Assembly: GCA_949128115.1 (NCBI GenBank)
Contig: OX421963.1
Span: forward strand, 85,755,602 to 85,819,601
Reading direction: 5' to 3'
Origin: Anaspis maculata
Taxonomy: Eukaryota > Arthropoda > Insecta > Coleoptera > Scraptiidae
DNA: 64,000 nt
This document shows, piece by piece, positions 9,987 to 21,130 of this stretch. The notes below the pieces were generated by a model. The model did no database searches. It had not been told where the DNA came from and saw only the letters and a program-made list of their open reading frames with translations. The first letter of the stretch is position 1. Every line of letters begins with the position of its first letter. The translations under genes were made by a program, and so were the position numbers.

Positions 9987-11743
9987 GATTCATTTTTCGC
10001 TCGCTTAGCGCCAATGGGTCAACTTTCAAACAACAAGTGAGAGACTCGTTTGACTTCTGATTATTTTATACTATAATACCAAAGGCAGCATCGTACTGGT
10101 GTGTTCCTCAGCTAGTTGCATCGCTTCTATATTTTTAATAAACAGTTTAAAGTCTAAACTGGCATCTTCCAAGGTAGGTTTTGATAAAGCAATAACGATA
10201 TAGTTACGACCTCATAAGCCGCTTTTTCTGCTTCCTTTTCCGAAAAGCTCGCGCAATAAAAGCTCGCGTGCTCCAAGGCAGGAGAAGAGTAAAGGGGCGA
10301 ACGACCTGCGACTTGACGTGACGCGCTGAAAGTGCGCATTTCGCCATATTTACCGTGATGTTTATTTTATTTCGTTATGGCAATTCGAATGTCCAAGAGA
10401 GCAGAGAGGATGTGAGGATGTGCCTGCGACGTGGAACACGGCCTGGCGTTTTGCTGCATGCAGTGTGTACGAGAAGAAGGAGGATGTGGATGTGGAGAGT
10501 CAGCGTGAGACGTCGGAACCCCCTAATGAGGTACAAAACTATCCTGCGGTAGATTGAATCTCCGGAGCGAGGGACGTGTCGGGAATTCAGCTTTGCGGCT
10601 GCTGCTATAGCTGGCTGCTCGCTATCAGCCCGAAGCGGGATTTAATTCATGCCCGGCGTCCGACGTTTCGACGCGGAAGAGCAAAGCTTGAGAGAAGTTG
10701 GAGAAGTTTCGGGCGTTGTAGACTCATGTACGTGATTTTGTTGTCTTAGTTTTTTTTTTATTTGGTGGGTACTTCGATGCTTTTACCACAGCTCTTATCC
10801 CTGATTTTTTTTCAGTCCACTTCCGAAGTTAACTTCTTCAATTGATTCAACTGTATATCAATACGAATCACCTTCAGTTTGTTTTCCAATTTCGTTCCCT
10901 CAGCGCCAAAACAGCCGTCAACGGTGGTCAGTTCGTAATGTATCATAGGTGTGTGAATCGCCAACAAAACCTCGGACAAGGTATAAAATTGTTTACGAAG
11001 CCACTTTATACAATTTCCGAAACTGCGGATGAAAAGTCGTATAAAGCGAATAACCGGCAACGAATAAATCCCAGCGGCCCATCAAGATGTGGCAGCCGCC
11101 CGGCAGATCCCAGATCACGCACATTTCGGACAATGGCGTGGCCTTTTGTCTCCCGCCTGTCAACGCATTCTCGTTATTATTCAGGGCATAATTTCGCGAC
11201 TCGCGGGCATCAGGAGTTTATCATCGTGTGGCCCCAAAACAACATAAGCCTCTGTGTGCCGCCGGATGAGTTTCGTTTTATCACTTTCGCAACATCTCTA
11301 GTAGCGTTGTGGTGAGATGCTTTATTACCTCACATATGGAGAGGCAATTTGTGCGGAACACGTAACTGTTGGCATCGGAAAAAAGTGCAGTGGGAATGGG
11401 CACAGCGCAGAGGTGATACAGAACCGAAATATTCATTACTGTCGAGCGCCTGTGAGGACCATCTTCGGAAGAGTGCCCGCAATGATAGCTAAACGGAACG
11501 AGCTCACTGTGAACTTCAACCGCTCATTCTAGATGAGAGCTAAGTAATTAAACAGAAAAGTCGAATTTTCCATATCTTCGTACTGTTGCGAATTTGCATT
11601 GGGTACATTGAAAGGCAAACGTTCACAAACTACACTGTATTATCACTACGCACTACTGAATTCACGTATCACATAAATCGTCGCAATTAGCTTAAGCAAG
11701 CACCTCGTTATTCCCCCAATATCGTGCGTAAGTGCCGTGAGTC
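9987..11743. other. No recognisable gene; host-like unique sequence
   Basis: The segment has mixed base composition with CpG-containing stretches and several overlapping ORFs on both strands (for example 10842-11315 plus and 10812-11060 minus). None carries a recognisable domain and opposite-strand ORFs overlap heavily. I see no terminal repeats or transposon motifs. It may be host intergenic or intronic DNA. Confidence 0.5.
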
Positions 11744-11803
11744 GGTCCAGGTCAGGTTAGGTCAGGTCAGGTCGGGTCAGGTCAGGTCAGGTCAGGTCAG
11801 GTC
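11744..11803. repeat. (TCAGG)n pentamer array with TTAGG and TCGGG variants
   Basis: About eleven tandem five-base units on the plus strand, mostly AGGTC (TCAGG in another phase), with one AGGTT (the TTAGG phase) and one GGGTC. TTAGG is the ancestral insect telomere repeat and TCAGG the beetle version. Here the array is only about 60 bp and lies internally, directly upstream of an R1-clade LINE. It could be a telomere-like target site or an ordinary pentamer microsatellite. Confidence 0.85.
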
Positions 11804-12151
11804 CTCTCCTAGGTGCTGTAAGACCTTGTAGTTGGTGGAGGGGCTCAAGCAACGGTGATCCTGGCGAAGAGGCCCCTGGCAGGGACACCCATGCCGAAAA
11901 GATCGATGGAGAGCGGTGAAAGCCAAGAAACAGCACAAAGGGGGCTGAGCGGAGCGCCAGTCAGCCTCAGTCAATCATACCGTAATCACAGAGCACTCTA
12001 CAGAGACTTCGGCAGGACGTGGCTGAGGAACGTTGGGTGTACTGTGACCAGGGGGCTTGCCTTAATCGGCCGGCTTGCGAGGAGCAAACCTTCATAAAAT
12101 ATCCGACAGCGAAGTCGAAAAACCTGTGGGGCACCAGGCTCACCTCACAGT
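11804..12151 (+). other. Probable 5' leader of the R1-clade LINE
   Basis: GC-richer leader between the pentamer array and the first ORF1 methionine. It contains no ORF of note; a weak plus-strand frame at 11855-12097 has no domain. The composition matches the following ORF1 rather than the upstream sequence, which supports the array edge as the element boundary. Confidence 0.5.
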
Positions 12152-13758
12152 ATGAGTGGTGACGTTCCATTGGTTCTTTCTCGTGGGAATCAGATGGATC
12201 TTAATCTCCAAACAAACAAAGACGACATGGCAACGAAAACGGACACGACAACGAAAAAACCCTCGTATGAAACAACCACCCCGAAATCCTCCACAGAGGA
12301 AACGGACAAACTGAGAGCAGAAAAGAAGGCCTTCGAGAGGCGAGGGAGCGTGAAACACTCTCCACGGGAAGAGCGGGCCATATCGGAACCAAACATGCGT
12401 GACATCAGCATCAAATTGACAGAAGACGAAGAAGATGAGGCATTCAAAACTCCTGCAGCAACAGCTACGCCATTCTTTAAGAAACTACAACAAGCAGATA
12501 GCGGAACCCCAAAATAGAGTCATCCAGCAAAAAGCCGTTTGGCCGAGGGAAGCCCAATCATAGACCCTGAAAGAGGTGTTACTTTGGAAAAGATCAAGGT
12601 AAAGACGGAGGAACTTGACAAATTTGGGAAAGCGAACCAAAACGTACGTCGGGAGGTAAAGAAATTGACGGCAGAGCTGTTGGGACTTGTAAGAAGAGAA
12701 ATGAAGGAGCAACTACAGGAGAAAAAAAAATTGCAAACAAGGCAGTGCCAAAAAATCTTGAGCAAGGAGAAAGAAACACGAGCTTTACAAAACGAGTCAG
12801 ATTCAAACAGAGATGAGGAAGTGATTGCACTCCGGGAGGAGATCGGAAAACTGAGAGCAAATAGCAAAGAAATGGAGAAAAGAATCAAATTCCGTTTGGA
12901 AGTTGGAGGAAAGACAACACATGGCAAAACCTTTAGGACAACAGGCGCCCAGACTGGAACTCCTCCAGAATGGGAACAAAATGCCAGGAACGGAACAACT
13001 CTGGCAACATTGGATGACATCGACACGGTGGAAAAATGGGAGCGGGTTGAAGCGCTCAATTGGACTAAGGATGTATTCACGAATACAACAGTCAAAGTTG
13101 GGAATCCATTACAATAAGAGGACACCGTCGCGTCGTGAACGTGGTTTTAGTTGAACCTGATGATCCAGAAATGACCGTCAGCATACAGTCACAGTACAGA
13201 GCAAAATGTCAGGAACTCTCCAGGATAAAAGAAGACTTCGCCGTTCTTGAACAAGTTACAAAAGTACTCACCGACAATGGAGAAATGCCAACTGGGAAAA
13301 AGATCATCAGGACGGCAGACGATAATACCGACAAAAACCTTTGGAGTAAACTTGAGCGTGTGAAGGCGAAAACCAAAGAAACCGAACGGGTAGTTTTGCA
13401 CCACGTGAAGTGCATGACACCAGAACGTTTCCAGAGGATGGCCGAAGCAATCTTCCATGGAACAAAAACAAAAGTGGAGATCTTCACCACGCCGAGGCCT
13501 AAGGATAGAGAAACTGTTAATACAAAACCCCAGAGTAGCCAAGCTAACCAGACAAACAAACGCTCCATCAAGAGCCGCGGCGAGGTGGTAATAATAGAAA
13601 CTAATGAGCACAGCTACGCCGACACCATCAAAAACCTCGAAACTAAGGTGAGTCTCACTGAAGCGGGGAGTTGAGGTGGAAACGGTTCGAAAAACGAAGA
13701 ATGGCAACCTGCTAGTCCGACTGCGGAAAGGCGACAGAGTTGATCCATTGGCGCAAAT
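12152..13758 (+). pseudogene. R1-clade LINE ORF1 (gag-like), N-terminal part
   Basis: Coding potential runs through three consecutive segments: 12152-12514, an in-frame TAG at 12515-12517 with continuation in the same frame to 13117, a shift to another frame at 13135-13674, and a final shift near 13655. After that it reads VRKTKNGNLLVRL, a motif typical of R1-clade ORF1 just before the zinc-knuckle region. The N-terminal two thirds is highly charged and Lys/Glu-rich with probable coiled coil. The frame is then cut by the BEL/Pao insertion at 13758 and resumes at 20549. Stops and frameshifts indicate that the LINE was decaying independently of the insertion. Confidence 0.75.
13754..13758. repeat. 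Target-site duplication of BEL/Pao, left copy
   Basis: CAAAT directly before the left LTR; the matching copy is at 20549-20553. Collapsing the two copies rejoins the R1-clade ORF1 in frame (codons for Ala-Gln-Met across the site). Confidence 0.9.
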
Positions 13759-13924
13759 TGTTGTGATTTTCGATTAAAACCGCGAAGTATGTCGATGCAT
13801 TGGTAAGGAAAAGATTTGCTGCGGCCATCTTGGTCAATGCTTTATTACTCACTTTTTGTATGACAGTTATGACACACATTCTTGCTGGGGCGGGCACGCC
13901 ATCTACCTACTTTCTGCTCAAACA
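13759..13924 (-). repeat. 3' LTR of BEL/Pao
   Basis: 166-bp LTR, apparently identical to 20383-20548. Its short length is at the low end for BEL/Pao LTRs. It contains a TTTATTACTC/ AATAAAG-type motif on the element strand that could act in polyadenylation, but this was not tested. Confidence 0.93.
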
Positions 13925-14069
13925 TGTTCTGGCGGCCTTGAAAGCTATGCTTTCAACAGTATCAAACATAAACTCATGTTATAAGAACAATAAGAACAAT
14001 AAATCTTAAAAGTAAAACTGAACAATACTGAATAATTTTCAAAGAAAACGAAATTAATGCACGTATAGC

Positions 14070-17000
14070 TCACGCGTCTATCGGTAACACACAAATTTTG
14101 GTCACAGCACGCTTCAAAACACTTTGTGGAGTTTTAACTGACACTACCCGTGTAACTCCATCAGCTCCTGGATGCAGCTCAACAATGCGGGCAAGCTGCC
14201 ATTTCAATGGTGGTAGATTGTCGTCTCTGACGACAACAAGTGCGCCGGGTTGCAGACGCTGATGTTGCGTCACACGCCACTTCGTACGGGCCTGGAGTTC
14301 GGCAATGTACTCTTTGTTCCATCTACTCCAGATATGTTGTACCATTTTCTGGAGGCGTTCGAAGCGAGACAATCGGTTTTCTGCCACTTCGTCAAAGGAT
14401 TCGTCAGGTATTGAGGTTAATGGTTTTCCAATTAGGAAATGGGCTGGAGTTAGAGGATTGCAGTCTTGGGAATTGGAGGAAAGAGGACAGAGAGGCCTCG
14501 AGTTCAGTATGGCCTCGATCTGGACTAGCACTGTGTAAAAATCCTCGTATGTGATGTGTGCAGACCCGACAACACGACGCAAATGGTGTTTCATACTTTT
14601 GACGCCGGCCTCCCATATTCCCCCGAACGTGGGTGAATTTGGCGGGATAAAATGCCATGCGATATTATCATGAGAGAATGAATTCGCTATTTTCGTTTGA
14701 TTTGATTTCGCTTTGAGAAACTCATTCAGCTCTCGGAGATCGGAATTTGCTCTGACAAAGTTCGCACCGTTGTCTGACGAAACAGAAGTTGGTTTGCCTC
14801 GACGTGAAACAAACCGTCGAAAGGCTGCGATGAATGCATCTGCAGTCAAATCCGTTACTGGTTCCAGATGAACCGCTTTTGTCGATAGACAAACGAATAG
14901 AGCCACCCACACCTTTATCAACTTGGCTCCGCGCAGCTTATGATTCTTCAGGAAAAACGGACCTGCGTAATCGACTCCTATGTGTGCGAACACAGAATAG
15001 GACGCGGTGCGGGACGACGGAAGATCTCCCATTAATGGAGGAGAGGTCAAGCTCGGTTTGACCCGAAAGCAAGTGACACACTTCCGAGTTACAGAACGGG
15101 ACAAATTTCTGATCGACAATGGCCAAAACTGCTCACGAACCGAAGCAGCGAGAGCCTGAGGACCACAGTGAAATAGACGGAGATGCTCGGATCTCATGAT
15201 CAATAATGTCAATGGATGTTTTGGGCCTAAAAGAATAGGGTGCTTTTTGCTGTATTCAAACTTTGAGTGGTGGAGTCTTCCACCCACTCTGAGAATACCA
15301 TCGTTATCCAAAAATGGGTTCAAAGACAAGACATTACTTGTTGCTTCTAGCTGCTTGTGAGCTTTCAAAGAGTGTACTTCTTTGGCAAATGTCTCAGCTT
15401 GAGCCACCTTAACGAGGCACTTGAGAGCATCTTGGATTTCAGATGCCTGTAGTGGGCCACTTCTCTTGTGCACGGGGTTAAGTGCATTGTTCTTCCAGCG
15501 TAGAATGTACGCTGTTACACGTTTCAATCTTATGAAGTTCGAAAACCTCTCAAAGAGTTCAAAAGAATTCTCTTGAACCTGCGCGATCAGGCAACATGGA
15601 TTGGAACTGCGATACTCCGGCAAAGTTTCCAATTTAGGGTACTCTCCAGCATTACGGTCGATTTCGATAACATCGAACAGAAAGGATGGACCTTTCCACC
15701 AAAGTTTTGAGGTTGTCAACTGAGAAGGACATACACCTCGAGAGATGAGATCTGCTGGGTTGTTCTTTGAATCAACATGGTGCCACTGATGACCATCAGT
15801 GAGCTCTTGAATTTCTGCCACTCTGTTAGCGACAAACGTTTTCCATTTGTTTGGAGTTGCCTTTATCCACGATAAAGTAATGGTGGAATCACACCAAAAG
15901 AACAGCTCAACATTTTCGATTCTGAGTGAGGACATAACCTTTCGTGCCAATTGTGCCAACATCAGAGCTCCACACAATTCCAGACGCGGAAGTGACAATT
16001 TTTTCAAAGGGGCGACTTTCGATTTGGCCACCAACAAATTACATTCAAACATTGCGTCATCAGCTGTGGACGAACGCAAATAAATGCACGCTCCGTAAGC
16101 CTTTTCACTTGCATCACAAAAACCGTGAAGTTGAACTGAGTCTGGATTGGCCGATAAAACATGTCGTGGAATTTTGAGCTCATTCAGCAATGGCATTTGA
16201 TCTTGGAGTTGACTCCAAACCGATTGTGAATGTGAGGGAATAATATCATCCCATTGAAGCTGATGTTCCCAAAGGGATTGCATCAACAATTTAGAAATTA
16301 TGATCACTGGACCTAGGAGTCCAAGTGGATCAAAGGTAGATGATATGATCGAAAGAATATTACGTTTGGTCATTTCAGACCGCTGTAACGAAATGTTTGG
16401 TATCGAGTATTGTATCATATCTGAGGATGCATCCCAAACGATGCCCAAAGTTTTCGACGCTTTGTGTTCTCCAAAGCTGAGCACTTGAAGATGCGATTCA
16501 TCTGAATCTGGCAAGTCTTCCAGCATTGCAGGATTATTTGACATAAACTTTCTCAGCTCAAACTGAGCTCCCGACAAGACATTGATGATTTCATCTCGAT
16601 GCAACTTCAATGACTCGACCGAGTCTGAACCCGTAAGAAGGTCGTCTACATAAAAATCATTCGCAATCATAGTGGAAGCGATCGGATGCGAATTCTTGCA
16701 CTCAGTAGCAAGCTGTTGCACACACTTGGTTGCGAGATACGGAGCACTAGCGGTGCCATACGTAACCGTATTCAACTTGTAACACTCTAGCGTCTCAGTG
16801 GGATCATTTCGCCACAACATGCATTGATAGAGCTGTTGCTCTGGCTCGATTAGAATCTGCCGATACATTTTCTTAATATCAGCTGCAAAAACCACAGAAT
16901 GTTGACGAAAACGGATGATTATCGATAACAAGTCGTTCTGAACCACTGGACCGACGAGCTGAGTGTCGTTCAACGAAATGCCTGTACTTGTTTTCATACT

Positions 17001-19316
17001 TGCATCAAACACAACTCTGAGCTTGGTCGAAACTGAATTTTCCTTCTCAACGGAATGATGCGGCATAAAATACTTACAATCCTCTCGATTTTCCACTTTC
17101 GATGAATGCCCAAGTGAGATGTACTCAGATATGAATTTTGAGTATTCCTCTTTCAGGCGAGGATTACGAGAAAGCTTTCTTTCCAATGAGTGAAATCGTT
17201 TCAAAGCGAACTCCTCTGAGTCACCCAAGTTTGATATTTGCTCATTGAAGGGAATCGATACAACAAATCGACCAGATGGGTCTCTCCGGTGAGTAGAGTT
17301 AAAATGCGCCTCGCATTTCTTCTCCTCTAGCGACAATGGTAATTTCGAACAATAAGGTTGTTCCACTGCCCAAAATTTGGCTAGTGTAGAATCAATGGAC
17401 TGTATGTTATCGACACAACAATGCGATTGAACGAAAGCTGAAGGTGAAACTTTCAGCGGACCAGTAATAACCCAACCCAATCTCGTCTCTTGACAGACTG
17501 GTTGACCTTTTCCCAATGAAATTTGATTATTGATAATCAGTTCCCAGAAAAGCGAAGCACCAATTAACAAATCAACTGGCTTGGCCTGGTTGAATGTTGG
17601 GTCAGCAAGACCCGTAAGAACCGATTCAGGAAGTGTAACCTCGTTCATCCTGAACGACTGAGCAGGAATCGCTCCGGTTATCTGAGGTATCACCAAGCAT
17701 GAAAGATCGAAATCATGCTCAAAATTGTTGGAGAACATCTTGATCCTTGCCTGTTTCGTGACTCTCGACAAAGCAGAATTTACTCCTTGAACCGCAAAAT
17801 CTATGTTAGTTGTCAATATTCCAAGCTTGTCACATAATGACTCGGTTACGAAATGGGATTGACTCCCAGAATCCAATAAACAACGGCACGAATGCACTTT
17901 TCCGCGCATATCACGAATCTTCACCATGGCTGTTGCCAACATCACCTGGGAAGTTTTAGAATTGTTAGCCATGACAGTGCTTCTCTGTGTGGAAGAATCC
18001 CCTTGTGAGCCTTCCGCTGAACTGGGCTCATGTTTGGGAGTGTCGAAATGAAGGAGAGTATGATGACGATTACCGCAATTTCTGCACGAAAATTTTGAAG
18101 AACAATTCTTCACGAAATGAGAACCCAGGCAATTTCCACAAATTTTCAAGTCTTTCACCTTGGAATGTCGTTCGACAGGTTTTAGTCTCAAAAATTCAGG
18201 ACAATGAGCGAGGAAATGATCTTTAGTGCACAACTTGCACGATCTTTGCGGTACCGCAGTGTAAGACTGGGTCTTAGGTTGAGATTTCACAAATTTTGAG
18301 CCCGAAAATGGCTTCAAAGTTGATTTTACCGAAGTAACTTCGTTGTTCACTTCAAGTTGATCAAGCAACTCACATCGCTTTTGAAGAAAAGTTCTAAGTG
18401 TTTCCAATGTTGGAATCTCACTTGCAGTTTCCTCAGTGAAGGCTCGCTTTGTTTTATCATCGAATTTACTGGAGATCAGATAAACCAACAAATCTGACCA
18501 TTCATCCACCGGACGATTCAGATTTTGCAAAGCTCTCAAGTTTTTTGTTAAGTTGTCCAACAACTGTCTTAACGCAACACGATTTTCTTTGGCAAGAGTT
18601 GGGAGTTCAAAAATTGCTTTGACGTGATCGTATATGATCAACTTTTTATTCTCGAATCGTTTACATAGAACATCCCAAGCGATAAGATACCCCTGATCCG
18701 ATGTTTCAATGTTTTGAATGATTTGCAGGGCACTATCCGAGAGCGATGCCTTCAAATGAAAACATTTTTCAACATTTGTCATGTTTGGATTGTTATGGAC
18801 TGCAGCCATAAATGAATCCCGAAACGATATCCAATTTTTGTAGTCCCCTGTGAACTTGGGAACTTCGATATTTTTCATGCTCATGCGCTGCATAGTTGGC
18901 ACATGCTGAACCACACTAACGACAGGACTAGCAGTTTTAGCGATCAACTGATTAGCCTTTGCAATTGTTCGGAAATACTTTTCAACGAACTGTTTCGAAA
19001 ACTCTTCGTCTACATCGAACGAATGACACTTCAACTGAATTTCAACATCCTCAAATTGAGTCAAAATTGGTTGGATGTTTTCAACCCTACATTTTAATTC
19101 AAGTAATGCAGTTTCCGAAATGCTTGTATCAAGCAATGCCAAGACAAAGTTGTCGAAATAATCAAGTTTCTCTGCGAAACTACGAATCTTAGTAAGTAAC
19201 AATGTCTCCTCAAGTTTTTTGAGCTCGGAAGTCGAAATGTCTTCCTCCTTTCTATTCTTTTTTGGCATTTTGACCGGAGATTGAACTGAACGTGAACAAA
19301 ATACAAACCTTGTCAA
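14070..19316 (-). CDS. BEL/Pao gag-pol polyprotein, 1748 aa
   Basis: A single open frame encodes all proteins for retrotransposition. In order: a gag region with the DUF1759-type block (PKFTGDYKNWISFRDSF, about residue 155); Cys/His knuckle cluster (CKLCTKDHFLAHC and CGNCLGSHFVKNC, about 360-420); aspartic protease with LLDSGSQSHF near 480; RT with FAADIKKMYRQI and YVDDLL at about 889; RNase H-like region (LHGFCDASEKAYG, about 1064); integrase with an HHCC zinc module (about 1370-1420) and catalytic D (VDYAGPF, about 1446), D (SSDNGANF, about 1511) and E (GIWEAGVKS, about 1566); and a C-terminal DUF5641-type domain. A second Met (MPKKNRK) lies 16 codons in and may be the real start. All catalytic residues are present, so the element may be active. 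Confidence 0.97.
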   Translation of the reverse strand: MTRFVFCSRSVQSPVKMPKKNRKEEDISTSELKKLEETLLLTKIRSFAEKLDYFDNFVLALLDTSISETALLELKCRVENIQPILTQFEDVEIQLKCHSFDVDEEFSKQFVEKYFRTIAKANQLIAKTASPVVSVVQHVPTMQRMSMKNIEVPKFTGDYKNWISFRDSFMAAVHNNPNMTNVEKCFHLKASLSDSALQIIQNIETSDQGYLIAWDVLCKRFENKKLIIYDHVKAIFELPTLAKENRVALRQLLDNLTKNLRALQNLNRPVDEWSDLLVYLISSKFDDKTKRAFTEETASEIPTLETLRTFLQKRCELLDQLEVNNEVTSVKSTLKPFSGSKFVKSQPKTQSYTAVPQRSCKLCTKDHFLAHCPEFLRLKPVERHSKVKDLKICGNCLGSHFVKNCSSKFSCRNCGNRHHTLLHFDTPKHEPSSAEGSQGDSSTQRSTVMANNSKTSQVMLATAMVKIRDMRGKVHSCRCLLDSGSQSHFVTESLCDKLGILTTNIDFAVQGVNSALSRVTKQARIKMFSNNFEHDFDLSCLVIPQITGAIPAQSFRMNEVTLPESVLTGLADPTFNQAKPVDLLIGASLFWELIINNQISLGKGQPVCQETRLGWVITGPLKVSPSAFVQSHCCVDNIQSIDSTLAKFWAVEQPYCSKLPLSLEEKKCEAHFNSTHRRDPSGRFVVSIPFNEQISNLGDSEEFALKRFHSLERKLSRNPRLKEEYSKFISEYISLGHSSKVENREDCKYFMPHHSVEKENSVSTKLRVVFDASMKTSTGISLNDTQLVGPVVQNDLLSIIIRFRQHSVVFAADIKKMYRQILIEPEQQLYQCMLWRNDPTETLECYKLNTVTYGTASAPYLATKCVQQLATECKNSHPIASTMIANDFYVDDLLTGSDSVESLKLHRDEIINVLSGAQFELRKFMSNNPAMLEDLPDSDESHLQVLSFGEHKASKTLGIVWDASSDMIQYSIPNISLQRSEMTKRNILSIISSTFDPLGLLGPVIIISKLLMQSLWEHQLQWDDIIPSHSQSVWSQLQDQMPLLNELKIPRHVLSANPDSVQLHGFCDASEKAYGACIYLRSSTADDAMFECNLLVAKSKVAPLKKLSLPRLELCGALMLAQLARKVMSSLRIENVELFFWCDSTITLSWIKATPNKWKTFVANRVAEIQELTDGHQWHHVDSKNNPADLISRGVCPSQLTTSKLWWKGPSFLFDVIEIDRNAGEYPKLETLPEYRSSNPCCLIAQVQENSFELFERFSNFIRLKRVTAYILRWKNNALNPVHKRSGPLQASEIQDALKCLVKVAQAETFAKEVHSLKAHKQLEATSNVLSLNPFLDNDGILRVGGRLHHSKFEYSKKHPILLGPKHPLTLLIMRSEHLRLFHCGPQALAASVREQFWPLSIRNLSRSVTRKCVTCFRVKPSLTSPPLMGDLPSSRTASYSVFAHIGVDYAGPFFLKNHKLRGAKLIKVWVALFVCLSTKAVHLEPVTDLTADAFIAAFRRFVSRRGKPTSVSSDNGANFVRANSDLRELNEFLKAKSNQTKIANSFSHDNIAWHFIPPNSPTFGGIWEAGVKSMKHHLRRVVGSAHITYEDFYTVLVQIEAILNSRPLCPLSSNSQDCNPLTPAHFLIGKPLTSIPDESFDEVAENRLSRFERLQKMVQHIWSRWNKEYIAELQARTKWRVTQHQRLQPGALVVVRDDNLPPLKWQLARIVELHPGADGVTRVVSVKTPQSVLKRAVTKICVLPIDA

Positions 19317-20382
19317 AGCGACACGAAAATGAATTAAAAAAGAAAATGAACGAAAATTAAAAATGAAAACAACGCGAATCTAAACGGAGCAAAACAGCGA
19401 AAATAGCTGGAAACGAATTATTTACCGTGATTTAGTAAATAATGTACTTTTACCGAACAAAATTGACAGTATGCGGCACCTAAAAACGACGTTTGAAGGT
19501 CTACGCACACACAAACTGGAAAGCTAATTGAAATCTACGTCACACAGAAACAAGACAATAAAAAGCTCGAAAATTCTCTTTATTTACAAGGGATAGGCAA
19601 AAAGGAATTACCTGACGAATCTGGTGTGCTCCTCGATGACGAAGATGGCGAAGAGTGACGTGCGACGTGAAGAAATCAATCCGAAGGAATGCAACAAATG
19701 CGATGATACGCCGCCACTGGAATGAATGTCGGGTGGCGCCTAACGAAGTGGGCGTTGGCCACTGGCGCTAACCTCCTTGGCTGGCGCGGAAAGATCGAAA
19801 CGATGGATCGATAGAGATCGAGGATGTGCGAGTCGACACGATGTGTTGCAGGTTGGTGGCAGCCCCGAAGTTGCAGCATGGAATGGTCCACTTCAAACTT
19901 GAGGGTAGGCCGTGTATTGCCGTTGAAAGAGCCGAAAAATGGCGTCGAAATGCGAAATTTGCAGGATAATGGCGAAATCGAAGTGAAACTCACACTTTTG
20001 CTGAGTGCCCTTCGCAAAGGGAACGAAAACGAAGCGATGAAATGCGGCGAAAGCTGCGGACGATAATGCGGCTGTAGACAGGCTTGATTCGCAGCCCTGT
20101 CTGTCGAATGGTGTGGGATGACGACGATGCGATGCACAATGCACGGCTTGTTGATGAATCCGCGATGAACCACACGCTTGGGGTTGCGAAATCAGGCTGG
20201 AACAATCGGTAGATTGTTGCACACTAGGACTAGGTCTTTGCTGCACTTGCACTTGCACACGGTGCGCGGTGACCTCGACGGTGACAATGTTCGACGACGA
20301 GCGAAACAACGAGAAAAGAAGCGACGAAAATGGGGTAGCAAACTAGCGAACTAATCCATCCGGCTCGTTTGGATCAAAACTA
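19317..20382 (-). other. BEL/Pao 5' leader between LTR and gag-pol
   Basis: About 1.07 kb separates the 5' LTR from the gag-pol start. Minus-strand frames at 19676-20173 and 19893-20309 overlap each other and lack known domains. It is long for a leader and might hold promoter, packaging or splice signals. Nothing specific can be named. Confidence 0.6.
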
Positions 20383-20548
20383 TGTTGTGATTTTCGATTA
20401 AAACCGCGAAGTATGTCGATGCATTGGTAAGGAAAAGATTTGCTGCGGCCATCTTGGTCAATGCTTTATTACTCACTTTTTGTATGACAGTTATGACACA
20501 CATTCTTGCTGGGGCGGGCACGCCATCTACCTACTTTCTGCTCAAACA
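20383..20548 (-). repeat. 5' LTR of BEL/Pao
   Basis: Second 166-bp LTR, identical by eye to 13759-13924, followed by the CAAAT duplication at 20549-20553. On the element strand this copy would hold the promoter. Confidence 0.93.
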
Positions 20549-21130
20549 CAAATGATCAAAGACAACCTTAGCGACGCTAAATTCCGCGTAGGAGAGGAAC
20601 GACAGATTGACGACATTGACGCTACAGCTGAGAAAGGAGACATCGAAGCGGCGCTGACCGAGGCGCCTGAAACCCAGGAATTCAAAATCATCAGTGTCAA
20701 GATGACCCGTGACGGCATCCAGATCGCCACGGTGGAGACAGACAGGCCATCGGCAAATGCGTTGCTCAAGGCTGGACGTCTCAAAATCGGGTGGAGCCGC
20801 TGCAGAGTGACGGAGAGGGCCCGGTCTACACGGTGCTTCAGGTGCTGGAGGGAAGGACATCAAGCCCAAAACTGTCAAGGAAGCGCCGGCTCACAGCAAT
20901 GCAACAACTGCTGCGGAACTGGACACACAGCCGCCGAATGTCGGGATCAACCGTGGTATCAATGGTGCAGGAGTGCCGGTCATCGTGCCACCTACGGAGG
21001 TTGCAAAAACCTCCAAGAAACGTCCCCCAGACAAGGAAGACTGGAAACTGTAACAGGTTCGGAAACCGACGTCAAAGCGAACACCAAGTCATTAGCCCTA
21101 GCAGCCAAAAATGGCGATAAGGGTAATGCA
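20549..21130 (+). pseudogene. R1-clade LINE ORF1, C-terminal zinc-knuckle part
   Basis: Continuation of the ORF1 cut at 13758. It reads a basic region, a block ending in GWSRCRV, then CFRCWREGHQAQNC, CNNCCGTGHTAAEC and a third, imperfect knuckle C-x4-GH-x4-GC. Three consecutive CCHC knuckles at the C-terminus are the hallmark of R1-clade ORF1 and act in RNA binding. The open frame extends upstream into the BEL LTR and downstream past the ORF2 start, but the homologous part is only this interval. ORF2 starts at 21111 in another frame, consistent with a short overlap. Confidence 0.85.

Larger units (their letters stand above)
13759..20548 (-). mobile_element. Intact BEL/Pao LTR retrotransposon
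   Basis: Two 166-bp direct repeats (13759-13924 and 20383-20548) that look identical flank a minus-strand gag-pol ORF. On the element strand the LTR begins TGTTTGAG and ends CACAACA, the canonical TG...CA form. CAAAT occurs immediately outside both LTRs (13754-13758 and 20549-20553), the 5-bp target duplication expected for this superfamily. The target is ORF1 of an R1-clade LINE. Identical LTRs and an unbroken ORF argue for a very recent insertion. I could not identify a convincing primer-binding site or polypurine tract. Confidence 0.96.

Noticed and set aside
10842..11315. A 157-codon host gene on the plus strand
   Set aside because: No domain, an overlapping opposite-strand ORF, and no sign of splice structure or codon bias.
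11744..11803. An active chromosome end or true telomere
   Set aside because: The array is only about 60 bp, has variant units, and lies between ordinary sequence and a LINE; it is at most a telomere-like internal site.
12190..13707. Several minus-strand ORFs of 120-200 codons
   Set aside because: They are antisense shadows of the Lys/Glu-rich R1 LINE ORF1, producing Phe/Ser/Leu-rich text without domains.
19676..20309. Extra BEL/Pao gene (for example an env-like ORF) in the leader
   Set aside because: The overlapping minus frames have no signal peptide, membrane or envelope motifs, lie upstream of gag, and are in biased sequence.
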